From positions 1-59,907 of the forward strand of contig JALSJN010000051.1 in the NCBI GenBank assembly GCA_026989335.1: 59,907 bases of DNA. Reading direction: 5' to 3'. The stretch is from Thiotrichaceae bacterium (GTDB lineage: Bacteria > Pseudomonadota > Gammaproteobacteria > Thiotrichales > Thiotrichaceae). Below the pieces are notes generated by a model, which saw only the letters and a list, made by a program, of their open reading frames with translations, was not told the origin of the DNA and made no database searches. Position numbers and translations under genes: made by a program. Every line of letters starts with the position of its first letter. Position 1 is the first letter of the stretch. Positions 1 through 8,656 of this stretch are shown one piece after another.

Positions 1-103
1 CCCCAACATCTCCTCCAAGAATTTGATAGCGATACTTCGTTGTCCATACTAAGTGATATTTACAATCCCAAACTGTATGGCTTCCTCTTTTATAATGCTC
101 CAT
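1..103 (-). CDS. tnpA: IS200/IS605-family transposase TnpA, N-terminal fragment (cut by window edge)
   Basis: The minus strand from the ATG at 103-101 reads M-E-H-Y-K-R-G-S-H-T-V-W-D-C-K-Y-H-L-V-W and continues T-T-K-Y-R-Y-Q-I-L-G-G-D-V-G before leaving the window. This is the characteristic N-terminus of the short Y1 (HUH) transposases of IS200/IS605 elements, which move single-stranded copies. Only 34 residues are visible, so the HUH motif and the catalytic Tyr lie outside and intactness cannot be judged. The subterminal palindromes expected of this family lie just upstream of its start. Confidence 0.85.
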   Translation of the reverse strand, partial: MEHYKRGSHTVWDCKYHLVWTTKYRYQILGGDVG

Positions 104-176
104 ACTCTGAGTATAGTGCCAATTCTAATCCCTGACCGCCTAAAGGCGTGGGATTTACTGATCCCCTATAGGGGAC
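1..176 (-). mobile_element. End of an IS200/IS605-type insertion sequence
   Basis: The element holds the tnpA start plus two small palindromes typical of the ends of this family: CGCC-TAAA-GGCG at 137-148 and TCCCC-TA-TAGGGGA around 162-175. IS200/IS605 elements have no terminal inverted repeats and make no target duplication, so the exact outer boundary cannot be fixed. I place it just after the second palindrome by inference. Confidence 0.6.
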
Positions 177-442
177 TTTAAATTTCGCGCGAACATTGGA
201 GGAGCGGTTTGATTATCAGAGTGAAGGCGTAATTTCAACTGGAAAAAGTACGGTTTAAAAGCTATAGTCGGCGGTGCTAGGAGTAGCTTTGCTTCAATAC
301 CCCCATTGAGACGTAGTTGCTTTCTTTATTTTCTGGTTAGAACTGTGTGTTGAAAGCACTTGGTTATACCAAACACATCGGGTGGTACTAGTGCTTTTTG
401 CTAAGCAGTAGCCGGAGTGACTAAATATAGGAATTAATAATA
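177..442. other. Gene-free leader between the IS end and the RND operon
   Basis: There is no open frame of useful length and no RNA family that I recognise. The region must hold the promoter of the adaptor-permease operon. A weak AGGA lies about 10 bases before the ATG at 443. Short complementary stretches exist around 354-395 (AGCACT and GTGCT) but do not form a convincing named structure. Confidence 0.4.
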
Positions 443-1642
443 ATGTTTATAGTCAAACGTCTTCAAAAGTTTGTGAGTTATCAGTTGTCCTCAAAAAGTA
501 TGTCGAACATATCAAGAATGCAGGTAAAGCCTGCACTGATAGCAAGCACTTTACTGTTTTCACTTTCAGCCAGCGCAGCAGAAATTATTACGGTGAGTAG
601 TTCTTTTTCAAGCTCCCAAACTGTTCTAGGTAGTACCGTTGTTCCTTATAAGGAAACGACAGTCACAGCCCAAATGCCGGGTAAAATCACCTTGTTAGGC
701 GGTGAGGTTGGCGCCTCATTTAAAAAGGGTGATGTACTCGCAAAAGTAGATGATTTATCGTTGATGGCAAAGCGAAATACATTATGGTCGCAGGTAACCT
801 CTGCGCAAGCCGCACTTAAAAACTCTCAGGCACAGTACAAGCGCGAAGTAGTATCGCCCCGCAGTAAAGATATTTCGGGAATGCCGGGCATGGGCTTGCC
901 TTCAATGATGGATATTTATTTTACACGACCCATGTATGGGATGATGGGAGAAACGAATAGCGATTATAACCGTTACTCAGATTTAATGAGTAGTGCGACG
1001 GGGGTGTCACAGGCTGAAAGTCAGGTGATGATGGCATGGTCGCAGATGAATGAACTAAATACAAAAATAAAAGACACTATCTCAATAGCACCTTTCGAAG
1101 GCATTATTATGTCTAAAATGGTCGAGGTGGGTGATGCTGTGCAACCCGGTCAACCTTTAATGAAGTTTGGATTTGTTAAGTACTTACGCTTGAAGGCCGA
1201 CGTGCCCTCGGTGTTAGTTTCTAGTTTGAAAAAAGGGATGACAGTTAATGCACGTGTTGGTCAATCAATGACAACGGCTCGAATTTCACAAATTTATCCT
1301 ATCGCTGATCCTGTTAGACATACTGTTGTGGTGAAGTTTGATTTAAAAGTTGGTTATCCCGCAAATCCTGGAATGTACGCGGAAGTGTTTTTGCCAGACT
1401 CAACCCCTGGGGGGAAGTCGGTTATTGTCATCCCCCAGTCTGCATTAATTAAAGGCGGTAGTTTGCCGACGGTATTGGTAGCCGATGAAGTAAAGAGAAC
1501 AACATCATTGCGTTTGTTAAGATTGGGGGCGGTGCAAAGTGATGGTAGGAGTGTTGCTGTAGTTTCAGGCCTTAAGCAAGGTGAGAAAATTATAGATAAT
1601 CCGCCCGTAGGGGTAAATTCTGGATGGTATCCAGGTTCATAA
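443..1642 (+). CDS. RND efflux periplasmic adaptor subunit (HlyD/AcrA-type membrane fusion protein)
   Basis: A 399-residue periplasmic adaptor that should link the RND pump encoded next to it with the outer envelope. A signal sequence (hydrophobic run about residues 30-45, ending S-A-S-A-A) is followed by a lipoyl/barrel-sandwich half (about 62-105, with the V-T-A-Q-M-P-G-K-I pattern). The second half-lipoyl (about 213-240, I-A-P-F-E-G-I-I) and the beta-barrel and membrane-proximal domains come after. The segment normally forming the alpha-helical hairpin is odd: residues about 145-205 are rich in Met, Gly and Pro. The start at 443 is the longest frame and has a weak AGGA; Met20 or Met26 would give a more typical signal peptide. 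It is 63 bases upstream of the permease, surely one operon. No TolC-type channel gene is present. Confidence 0.85.
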   Translation: MFIVKRLQKFVSYQLSSKSMSNISRMQVKPALIASTLLFSLSASAAEIITVSSSFSSSQTVLGSTVVPYKETTVTAQMPGKITLLGGEVGASFKKGDVLAKVDDLSLMAKRNTLWSQVTSAQAALKNSQAQYKREVVSPRSKDISGMPGMGLPSMMDIYFTRPMYGMMGETNSDYNRYSDLMSSATGVSQAESQVMMAWSQMNELNTKIKDTISIAPFEGIIMSKMVEVGDAVQPGQPLMKFGFVKYLRLKADVPSVLVSSLKKGMTVNARVGQSMTTARISQIYPIADPVRHTVVVKFDLKVGYPANPGMYAEVFLPDSTPGGKSVIVIPQSALIKGGSLPTVLVADEVKRTTSLRLLRLGAVQSDGRSVAVVSGLKQGEKIIDNPPVGVNSGWYPGS

Positions 1643-1705
1643 AGTCAGTAGTAGCGAGGAATATTTCATTACACAAACTAACACCATTGAACGAAGAGCC
1701 TTCTT

Positions 1706-4700
1706 ATGACTGATCACGACAATAAAACGACAAACAACACTGAAAATAATACGCGGAAGCGTAGCAATAAAAAACCTAAAAACTTAGGTATAGCCGGTGG
1801 CATGGCAAAAATGTTTATCACCTCGCCATTAGCCTTATTACTGTTATTTGCATTTCTAGCATTAGGTTTGCTCGGCATGAAAATGACACCGAGGCAGGAA
1901 GACCCGCAGATTTCTGTACCAATGGTTGATATTTTTGTTAGTTACCCTGGTGCTACTGCAAAAGAAGTAGAATCACAGGTTGCGCGACCGCTTGAAGGGA
2001 TAATGTCTGAGATAACGGGCGTTAAACATGTTTACTCTGCCTCAAGCCGTGGTAATGCCATGGTTACCGTTCAGTTTAAAGTGGGTGAGAATTTTGAATC
2101 CTCCATTGTAAAGCTCAATGATAAGCTTAATTCCAATAAAAATAGAATGCCGCAAGGTATTACAAAAATTTTAGTTAAGCCAGTCGGCGTTGATGATGTG
2201 CCTGTAGTTACCATTACATTATGGTCAAATGATGTTGATGATGCTTCGCTTAAATTGGTTGCATTAGACTTGTTGCAAAAGCTTCGTGAAGTGCCAAATG
2301 CCAGTCAAAGTTTCATTGTGGATGGACGAACCGATCAGCTCTTGATTGAAGTCTTGCCCGAGCGTTTAGCGACCTATGGTGTGTCTTTAGGGCAGGTGGC
2401 GAACGCGATTCGCATGGCAAACTCTGAACGCAAAGCTGGTTCTATCGAACCTGGCGATAAATTTATTAACGTGATCACTGGCTCCTTTCTAAAATCAGCC
2501 GAAGATGTCAAACGCTTAATGGTGGCAGTGATTGATGGGCGGCCTGTCTATGTGCGGGATGTTGCAACCGTGGTTGAAGGCCCTAGTGAGGCATCAAAAA
2601 TTGTCTCGTATTACACCGGTAAAGCAACGGCGGATGATGGCAGTGAACGCGCTAATGGTGCGGCTGCAGTAACTGTTGCGATAGCAAAAAAACATGGTGC
2701 TAACGGTGTTGAAGTTGCCGAGGCTGTACTTGAAAAAGTAGACTACCTAAAAGGAAGAATAATTCCTGATAATGTGCATGTGGCGATAACGCGTAACTAC
2801 GGCGAATCTGCTAAAGCCAAAGTGAACGAGCTTTTATTTAAGCTATTTGAAGCCACCATGATGGTGACTGTGTTAGTTCTACTATTCTTAGGCTGGCGTG
2901 CATCTTTGGTAACCTTTATTATTATCCCGGTGGTTATTACCGTCACGGTTTTTTCTGCATGGATGTTGGGCTTAACGATAGACCGAGTGAGCTTGTTCGC
3001 ACTGATTTTTTCAATCGGCATTTTGGTTGATGATGCCATTGTGGTGGTTGAAAATATTTATCGACGTTGGTTATTATCAGGCAGCCTTGATGTGGATGTC
3101 GCTGTTGATGCAGTTCGCGAAGTCGGTAATCCTACTATTTTAGCAACCATGACCGTTATAGCTGCGTTACTCCCAATGGGCTTTGTGAGCGGCATGATGG
3201 GCCCCTATATGTCACCTATCCCGATTTTGGGTTCGGTAGCAATGATATTCTCTTTGTTTGCAGCGTTTGCTTTCACGCCGTGGTTGACTAATAAGTTTAA
3301 ACCAAGCTTAGAGCAGCTTGAAAAAATGGAAGAGAAAGAACACCGTCAAGCAGCAACGCTAGAGAAGTTCTTTAGAGGTATTATCATTCCTCTTATTCAA
3401 AACAGAAAAAAAGGTAGATTATTAGTTTATGGCTTAGTAGGCGTATTGCTTCTAACTTTGGTATTGTTTTATACCAATGGTGTAAAAGTAAAAATGCTAC
3501 CACTGGATAATAAACCAGAATTTAATATAGTGGTGAACTTCCCTGAAGGTACATCATTGCCAACTACGGCTAATTTCATTAACCAAATTGCAACAGAAAT
3601 GCAGCAAATTGATGAGGTAACGGCGGTTCAAACCTATTCAGGTACTGCTTCACCCTTTAACTTCAATGGTTTGGTGCGTCACTATTATTTACGCAAAAAC
3701 TCTTGGCAGGGCGATGTGCAAGTTCAGCTTACTGATAAGCATGACCGTGAACGCTCAAGCCATGAAATTGCCGAAGAAGCTCGTGCATTACTAACGCCAA
3801 TCGCAAAAAAATTAGGCGCTAAAATACAAGTGGTTGAAATGCCCCCAGGGCCCCCTGTTTTGCAATCTGTGGTCGCAGAGATTTACGGCCCAAGTGCTGA
3901 AGTGCGCAGACAAGTAGCCAAAGATTTAACCAAAATATTCGAAGATGCGCCAAACTTAGGCGACGTTGATAACTTCTTAGAAGAGCCACACGATATTCTA
4001 CGTTTTAAGGTTGATGCGGCTAAAGCACAACGTAATGGGATTAGTGTTGAGGATATTAATACCACGCTTGAAATGGCAATGGGTGGTTTTGTACTGGGTG
4101 ATATAAAACGTAATGCCTTGATTAATCCTACTCCCATAGTGATGCAAGTGCCGCTCAGTGCGCGTTCTCAAATTAATCGTTTAATTCAGTTGCCGGTAAC
4201 GAATCGCATGGGTAAAACTTTGCCTTTATCAGAGCTTGGTGGCTTTGTATCTGAGCGCTCCGATCAACCTATTTACCATAAAGATTTGCGTGCGGTAGAA
4301 TTCGTAACCGCTGAAACAGTAGGTGATTTAGCAGCTCCTGTGTATGGCATGTTTCAAGTGGGTGATTTATTGGATGCTGCCAATGATGGTAAAGGTTATG
4401 TGGCACCAGATGGTGCTAAAGTTTCAGGTGGTAGCTGGTTTGGGCGAGAAGACAACGCGGATAAAACTAATTTCGAATGGGGTGGTGAGTGGACTGTAAC
4501 GTTTGAAACTTTCCGCGATATGGGAATTGCCTTCATGGCAGCCTTGATATTAATTTATATGTTGATTGTGGGGTTGTTTGGGAATTTTTTACTCCCTGCA
4601 ATTGCTATTGCACCGATTCCATTAACTTTAATCGGTATTATTCCTGGGCATTGGTTTTGGGGAGCTGACTTTACAGCAACCTCGATGATTGGCTTTATCG

Positions 4701-5524
4701 CGTTGGCAGGCATTGTGGTTAGAAACTCTATTTTACTGATAGATTTCACCAAAAATGCTGTACTTAATGAGGGTATGAGTGTCATAGATGCTGCTATATA
4801 TTCCTGTGAAGCACGTACTAGACCTATTGCTATAACGGCATTCGCACTAATTGGAGGATCATTAGTTATTATTACAGACCCGATCTTTAAAGGTATGGCA
4901 GTATCGCTAGTTTTTGGTGGCTTAATTTCGACACTATTGACTTTATTGGTTGTACCGTTAGGTTGTATTAGCGCGGGTAAAGCCCTATGTGTTGATGGTG
5001 ATGGAAATAGCATTGTTCCTCCAGATTTTGATTCCGGTGATAAGCGGGCTGCACAACAAGCTAAAACTTCAACCGGAAATTCAGACTATGAAGAAAGTTT
5101 TGGTGAAAAAGTTAGCGATATTTTTTCTACTATATTTGGCATAGTTGGTATGGCAGGAACACTGGTTGTGGCAAGTGTTAAAGGGCTGTTTGGTTTGGTG
5201 TTTAGTCGAGGTAGTAAAGACGAAGATGAAGATGATTGGGTGCCCTCTCCGCGTAAGCCCGTCAATAAAGTTTCAGAAAAAACTGAATCGTTAGGTAACC
5301 CAGATAAAAGTTTAGTTGCTAAACCTAAACCTAAACCTAAACCTAAACCTACGGTAAAGTCCAAAGCTACGACAAAGCCTGAAGTAACAGTAAAGTCAAA
5401 GTCAGTGATAAAGCATAAGTTTTCTACAAAGTTGAAGGATACGGGGGCTTCTAAGGTTGTTGCTAAGTCGAAAGCTTCAGGCAAAAAAACTCGCAGAGGT
5501 ATCCGGCTAAAAAAGGATATTTAA
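1706..5524 (+). CDS. RND-family efflux transporter permease with extra C-terminal membrane segment and Lys/Pro tail
   Basis: An inner-membrane proton-driven RND pump of the AcrB/HAE superfamily, 1272 residues against a usual 1020-1060. TM1 lies near residues 35-60. The large periplasmic loop begins with the P-R-Q-E-D-P motif and Y-P-G-A-T. The TM4 proton-relay motif G-I-L-V-D-D-A-I-V-V-V-E-N is present with both aspartates. The second half has a matching TM set (G-F-I-A-L-A-G-I-V-V-R-N-S). After the last expected TM (about 1085) there is an added tail: a soluble linker, one further hydrophobic stretch (about 1135-1165), an acidic D-E-D-E-D-D patch and a Lys/Pro/Ser/Thr-rich end with a (Lys-Pro)5 run. 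Substrate unknown. It is followed 48 bases later by an unknown exported protein and then by ParA-like and dynamin-like genes. Confidence 0.9.
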   Translation: MTDHDNKTTNNTENNTRKRSNKKPKNLGIAGGMAKMFITSPLALLLLFAFLALGLLGMKMTPRQEDPQISVPMVDIFVSYPGATAKEVESQVARPLEGIMSEITGVKHVYSASSRGNAMVTVQFKVGENFESSIVKLNDKLNSNKNRMPQGITKILVKPVGVDDVPVVTITLWSNDVDDASLKLVALDLLQKLREVPNASQSFIVDGRTDQLLIEVLPERLATYGVSLGQVANAIRMANSERKAGSIEPGDKFINVITGSFLKSAEDVKRLMVAVIDGRPVYVRDVATVVEGPSEASKIVSYYTGKATADDGSERANGAAAVTVAIAKKHGANGVEVAEAVLEKVDYLKGRIIPDNVHVAITRNYGESAKAKVNELLFKLFEATMMVTVLVLLFLGWRASLVTFIIIPVVITVTVFSAWMLGLTIDRVSLFALIFSIGILVDDAIVVVENIYRRWLLSGSLDVDVAVDAVREVGNPTILATMTVIAALLPMGFVSGMMGPYMSPIPILGSVAMIFSLFAAFAFTPWLTNKFKPSLEQLEKMEEKEHRQAATLEKFFRGIIIPLIQNRKKGRLLVYGLVGVLLLTLVLFYTNGVKVKMLPLDNKPEFNIVVNFPEGTSLPTTANFINQIATEMQQIDEVTAVQTYSGTASPFNFNGLVRHYYLRKNSWQGDVQVQLTDKHDRERSSHEIAEEARALLTPIAKKLGAKIQVVEMPPGPPVLQSVVAEIYGPSAEVRRQVAKDLTKIFEDAPNLGDVDNFLEEPHDILRFKVDAAKAQRNGISVEDINTTLEMAMGGFVLGDIKRNALINPTPIVMQVPLSARSQINRLIQLPVTNRMGKTLPLSELGGFVSERSDQPIYHKDLRAVEFVTAETVGDLAAPVYGMFQVGDLLDAANDGKGYVAPDGAKVSGGSWFGREDNADKTNFEWGGEWTVTFETFRDMGIAFMAALILIYMLIVGLFGNFLLPAIAIAPIPLTLIGIIPGHWFWGADFTATSMIGFIALAGIVVRNSILLIDFTKNAVLNEGMSVIDAAIYSCEARTRPIAITAFALIGGSLVIITDPIFKGMAVSLVFGGLISTLLTLLVVPLGCISAGKALCVDGDGNSIVPPDFDSGDKRAAQQAKTSTGNSDYEESFGEKVSDIFSTIFGIVGMAGTLVVASVKGLFGLVFSRGSKDEDEDDWVPSPRKPVNKVSEKTESLGNPDKSLVAKPKPKPKPKPTVKSKATTKPEVTVKSKSVIKHKFSTKLKDTGASKVVAKSKASGKKTRRGIRLKKDI
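5321..5350 (+). repeat. Five tandem AAACCT hexamers inside the RND permease gene
   Basis: Five perfect copies of a 6-bp unit encode five Lys-Pro dipeptides in the cytoplasmic tail of the permease. As the unit is a multiple of three, copy-number change would lengthen or shorten the tail without frameshift. Confidence 0.9.
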
Positions 5525-5572
5525 CAGTCTGTCTTCATAAAGAGTTTCATTCAATGCTATGAGAGGAAGTTT

Positions 5573-6277
5573 ATGAACATTTTACAAAATGATATTTTAA
5601 GGGTGATTGGAGTAACAATATCGGCATTAGCGTTAATTCTTTTCACGAGTAATAATATGGTTATAGCAGAAGTTTATAGCGCGAGTTTGGTTGAGAAACC
5701 CACTGATAGTAGTGCTGAAGAATTAGAGCGCAAGGTACTCATAAATGCTTCGACTGTTTTATCGAAAAATGCTTTGATGGGACATACGTTGAGCGCTGAG
5801 AACGCGCTACAAAAAACCAGTGGAAATAATTTTCTTCCGTCTGTTTCTGCCATGTTCCCACCACCCGTAGGTCCTTTCCAGATTGCTCAGCCTAATGGCT
5901 TTGGATTGTTAGGCGCACCTAATAACACAGCAAGAATAAATAGTGTTTCTATAGCTCCTCGCGTTATGAAACAACACGCACCACGTACCATAAAAAATAT
6001 GAACCGACAGGCACCTCATCTACCCCAAGTAATAGCTAACCCTCGGTATGAGCCTGAGCTACCGGCTAAAATGATGAGGGCTCCTGTTAATCGGTTAATA
6101 AAACCACAAGCACCTGTGCAGAAAAGACCTGCTATGCTTACAGCGCCTAAAATGCATTATATGCATGTACCTGTTCCGATGGTTAGGCAAGCACCCCAAC
6201 GGCCAACAATGGGTACCTATAATTCAAGAGCACAACGTAAAAATACACAGCAACCAGCGTTGCAATTAAACAAATAA
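5573..6277 (+). CDS. Unknown exported or membrane-anchored basic, Pro-rich protein
   Basis: A 234-residue protein I do not recognise. An N-terminal hydrophobic segment (about residues 12-32) could be a signal peptide or anchor. The rest is low in predicted structure, rich in Pro, Ala, Gln, Met and basic residues, with a run of P-P-P-V-G-P near the middle and many A-P-Q/R-A-P dipeptides. The start has a good ribosome site (GAGAGGAAG just before 5573). It lies between the RND permease and the ParA-type gene (10-base gap to the latter), so it is almost certainly in their operon. By composition it could be a flexible envelope linker, but that is inference only. Confidence 0.6.
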   Translation: MNILQNDILRVIGVTISALALILFTSNNMVIAEVYSASLVEKPTDSSAEELERKVLINASTVLSKNALMGHTLSAENALQKTSGNNFLPSVSAMFPPPVGPFQIAQPNGFGLLGAPNNTARINSVSIAPRVMKQHAPRTIKNMNRQAPHLPQVIANPRYEPELPAKMMRAPVNRLIKPQAPVQKRPAMLTAPKMHYMHVPVPMVRQAPQRPTMGTYNSRAQRKNTQQPALQLNK

Positions 6278-6287
6278 TAGGGAAAAA

Positions 6288-6908
6288 ATGATAACAGTTG
6301 TCGGAAATTTAAAGGGCGGTACAGGTAAAAGCACCGTTGCCTTTAATTTATCAATTTGGGTTGCTACGCGCAGAAATGTTCATGTGTCGGTTTATGATCT
6401 TGATCCACAAGCGACTATCAGCGATGCTTTAGAAATTCGAGCAGAGGATGGTTATAAACCCACTATCGAGCCTCAGCACTTTGTGAGTCAGCTTGGCAGT
6501 GAAGGCAAGCATACAGAGGTTATTGTCGATATAGGTTTGTCTGATAATGAGGCAATGACAGCTGCCTTGCAAAGGGCAGATCGTATTCTTATCCCAATAG
6601 CGCCCAGTCAGGCTGATGTGTGGTCGACACAACGTTTTTTGAAGATTATCGACAATGCCTGCAAAAGCGGTTCTCAACCCGAAGTGTTAGGTTTTATGAA
6701 TCGTTCAGATACGCATAGGGCAGTTACTGAAACAGACGATGCTTTTGAGGCGCTGTGCACGTTGGATGGAATTAAAATGCTGGAGCCACGCCTTTACCAG
6801 CGAACCGCATACCGTCGTTCATTTAGTGAGGGTATGGCGGTATTTGAGCAAGATCCAAAATCAAAAGCAGCGATTGAAATGGAAATCTTGGGCGAATTAT
6901 TATACTGA
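6288..6908 (+). CDS. ParA/MinD-superfamily P-loop ATPase
   Basis: A 206-residue cytoplasmic ATPase. It has the deviant Walker A K-G-G-T-G-K-S-T at residues 9-16, with the signature Lys9 that marks ParA/MinD/Soj proteins and acts across the dimer. The Walker A' region Y-D-L-D-P-Q-A-T and Walker B E-V-I-V-D-I-G follow. It lacks the N-terminal helix-turn-helix of large plasmid ParAs. No ParB gene or parS-like repeat is nearby, and hence it is unlikely to be the chromosome or plasmid partition protein. Such orphan ParAs often position protein clusters or envelope machinery. Its place between an RND pump and a dynamin-like GTPase suggests positioning of that membrane assembly (inference). Confidence 0.85.
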   Translation: MITVVGNLKGGTGKSTVAFNLSIWVATRRNVHVSVYDLDPQATISDALEIRAEDGYKPTIEPQHFVSQLGSEGKHTEVIVDIGLSDNEAMTAALQRADRILIPIAPSQADVWSTQRFLKIIDNACKSGSQPEVLGFMNRSDTHRAVTETDDAFEALCTLDGIKMLEPRLYQRTAYRRSFSEGMAVFEQDPKSKAAIEMEILGELLY

Positions 6909-6991
6909 TTAATGATACAATTAGATTTTAATTATGTGATAATAAAGTATGTTTTTTGTTCTATGATGATGAAGGTAGTAAAGGAGTATTT

Positions 6992-7720
6992 ATGAATATT
7001 GTTAAATGGTTATTGGGTCACCCGCTTGCTGCTATATGGGCATTAGGAGCGATTGCAATTCTTTTATCTTTAGGCTCAGGGAGTAAAAAACACGAAGTCG
7101 AGGTCGATAGTCATGCTGCTGCCAGTAATGTTTCAGAAGCTGTAAATACAACAAAAAAACTTGCCAGTCATAAGATTAGTACAGTCAATTCATTAGCTGT
7201 GACAAATAGTGATATGCCAAAAGAAGAAGTAGCGAACAATATAGAGCAAGTTACGACTGTAGCGCCTGCTGTTATACAAGCAGTATCAGGTAACCATGAT
7301 AAGTTGCAAAATATTCCTGAGCCGTTTATAAGTATTACCACAGAAGATACTCAGGAAAAAAAACCAGCTGAAAAAGTTCCAGAAGTAACGGAAGACTTAG
7401 GGCAGTTAGGTACAGATGAATTATTGCTTATGGCACGTGAAGCTTATTGGAATAATGGCTTGGACGAGGCTGCACAAATATACCAACAGCTTATTCATAG
7501 AGAGCCTCAAGTAGTAGAGCATAAAGGTGAGCTTGGTAATGTTTATTGGCGACAGGGTTATCCTAAAAAGGCAGCAGAACTTTACTCTGAAATCGCGATA
7601 CCGTTAATTGAGTCAGGTTCTTCGGATAGGGTGTCGAATATGGTCGGCTTTATCCAACTATTCTACCCAGATAGAGTGGAAGTGATCATGGATAGGCTTG
7701 AAGGCAATAATAGTAAGTAA
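6992..7720 (+). CDS. Membrane-anchored TPR-type protein
   Basis: 242 residues. One N-terminal transmembrane helix (about residues 5-25, after M-N-I-V-K-W-L-L-G) is followed by a Ser/Thr/Val-rich linker and a C-terminal helical pair resembling tetratricopeptide repeats (about 145-215, with the A-x-x-x-Y/L-x-x-A-x-x-x-Y pattern and G-E-L-G-N-V-Y-W). I chose the ATG at 6992 because AAGGAG sits five bases upstream; the longer frame from 6956 has no such site. The TPR part may serve as a docking site for other products of the cluster. Function unknown. Confidence 0.7.
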   Translation: MNIVKWLLGHPLAAIWALGAIAILLSLGSGSKKHEVEVDSHAAASNVSEAVNTTKKLASHKISTVNSLAVTNSDMPKEEVANNIEQVTTVAPAVIQAVSGNHDKLQNIPEPFISITTEDTQEKKPAEKVPEVTEDLGQLGTDELLLMAREAYWNNGLDEAAQIYQQLIHREPQVVEHKGELGNVYWRQGYPKKAAELYSEIAIPLIESGSSDRVSNMVGFIQLFYPDRVEVIMDRLEGNNSK

Positions 7721-7758
7721 GCGTATAAAATAAGTACACAATAAGGTAAGTGGAAATT

Positions 7759-8520
7759 ATGGCAAAAAGTGAACTACATAGAGATTATATTCTTGAGCTA
7801 GAAAGTGAGTTGCAAGAGTTTGAAGCAAAAGCTAATCATACAACTAAGCGTATGCAAATGCTGGTTTACCCTGCGATGGTTGCATTTTTTATTCTATCGG
7901 CCTTTGGTTTTTTCCTTATTTACTCTTTAACCTCTGATGTTAATCGCATGGCAGATACGATTGTCCATATGAGCAAATCTGTTGACGAAAATATGACCTC
8001 CATTTCAGGTACGATGAATCATATGTCCGGCACTATGGATACGCTGGGAGTTTCAACAGAGAATATGTCAAATAATGTCGGTAAAATGACGGCTACAACT
8101 AATGAAATGTCGGGTGCTATTAGTGGTATGAAGCCTGCTATTTATGATATGGCAGCTTCAACCAATAATATGCAACGTGATTTTTGGAGTTTGAATAAAA
8201 ATATTTCTACACCTCTGAGTTTTATGAATAACTTTTTACCGTGGAAAGATGACCAAAACTTACCATTCCAAGGCTCCACCGCACCGCTACCTCAATCATA
8301 TTATGCATACCCTGCGCAACAAGGGTATGAAGCTGGTTATGGCGGTGGGAACGGTGGGCAAAATCTGATGACGACCCCACAAGTACAGCCGTTTATGCAG
8401 CAGTCTATTCCCGCTAGTACTCCTACTAATATTACTCCGAATGTGCTTGAAACGAATGACCAAATTTTAAACGAGGCATCGACAGGCTTGCTTCCAAAAA
8501 TTTCTGTTTCATTAAATTGA
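7759..8520 (+). CDS. Unknown membrane-anchored protein with Met/Asn/Ser-rich coiled-coil repeats
   Basis: 253 residues, not recognised. A charged N-terminal helix (L-E-S-E-L-Q-E-F-E-A-K) is followed by one transmembrane helix (about 40-62). Next is a roughly 100-residue stretch of quasi-repeats of the kind M-S-x-x-M-x-x-M (about 75-165) that looks like a long amphipathic helix or coiled coil similar to methyl-accepting protein helices. The end is a Gly/Gln/Pro-rich disordered tail. I prefer the ATG at 7759, preceded by AAGTGGA, over the GTG at 7750. It lies 38 bases after the TPR gene and precedes the dynamin-like GTPase, so it likely acts with them at the inner membrane. Confidence 0.65.
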   Translation: MAKSELHRDYILELESELQEFEAKANHTTKRMQMLVYPAMVAFFILSAFGFFLIYSLTSDVNRMADTIVHMSKSVDENMTSISGTMNHMSGTMDTLGVSTENMSNNVGKMTATTNEMSGAISGMKPAIYDMAASTNNMQRDFWSLNKNISTPLSFMNNFLPWKDDQNLPFQGSTAPLPQSYYAYPAQQGYEAGYGGGNGGQNLMTTPQVQPFMQQSIPASTPTNITPNVLETNDQILNEASTGLLPKISVSLN

Positions 8521-8552
8521 GTCTTTTTTTTTAAAGTATAATTATGTTAAGG

Positions 8553-8637
8553 AGAGCCTGATCAAGTCCAACTATTTTAGCTGCTAAGACTGTCGCTATT
8601 TTTCTGCGCTAAACTATAATCGACTTAATCGGGCTCT
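8553..8637 (+). repeat. 16-bp imperfect inverted repeat upstream of the dynamin-like gene
   Basis: The arms AGAGCCTGATCAAGTC (8553-8568) and GACTTAATCGGGCTCT (8622-8637) match at 14 of 16 positions across a 53-base loop, followed by TTTT. The loop carries a perfect TATAAT at 8615-8620, so the element could be both a hairpin in the upstream transcript and the promoter of the downstream gene. No -35 box is convincing. Confidence 0.6.
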
Positions 8638-8656
8638 TTTCAAAGAGGGTGCGAAA

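Noticed and set aside
177-442. Riboswitch in the leader of the RND operon
   Set aside because: No conserved riboswitch core could be recognised and the possible stems are short.
5321-5350. Telomere-like or regulatory AAACCT repeat
   Set aside because: It lies in frame in the permease gene and encodes Lys-Pro pairs in a Lys/Pro-rich tail; a coding explanation suffices.
4555-5484. Long minus-strand frames (152 and 132 codons) within the RND permease gene
   Set aside because: They are antisense to a well-supported gene with conserved motifs; low-complexity product with no start signals.
6288-6908. Chromosome or plasmid partition ParA
   Set aside because: No ParB gene or parS-like repeats nearby and the flanking genes are envelope proteins; a positioning role in the cluster is more likely.
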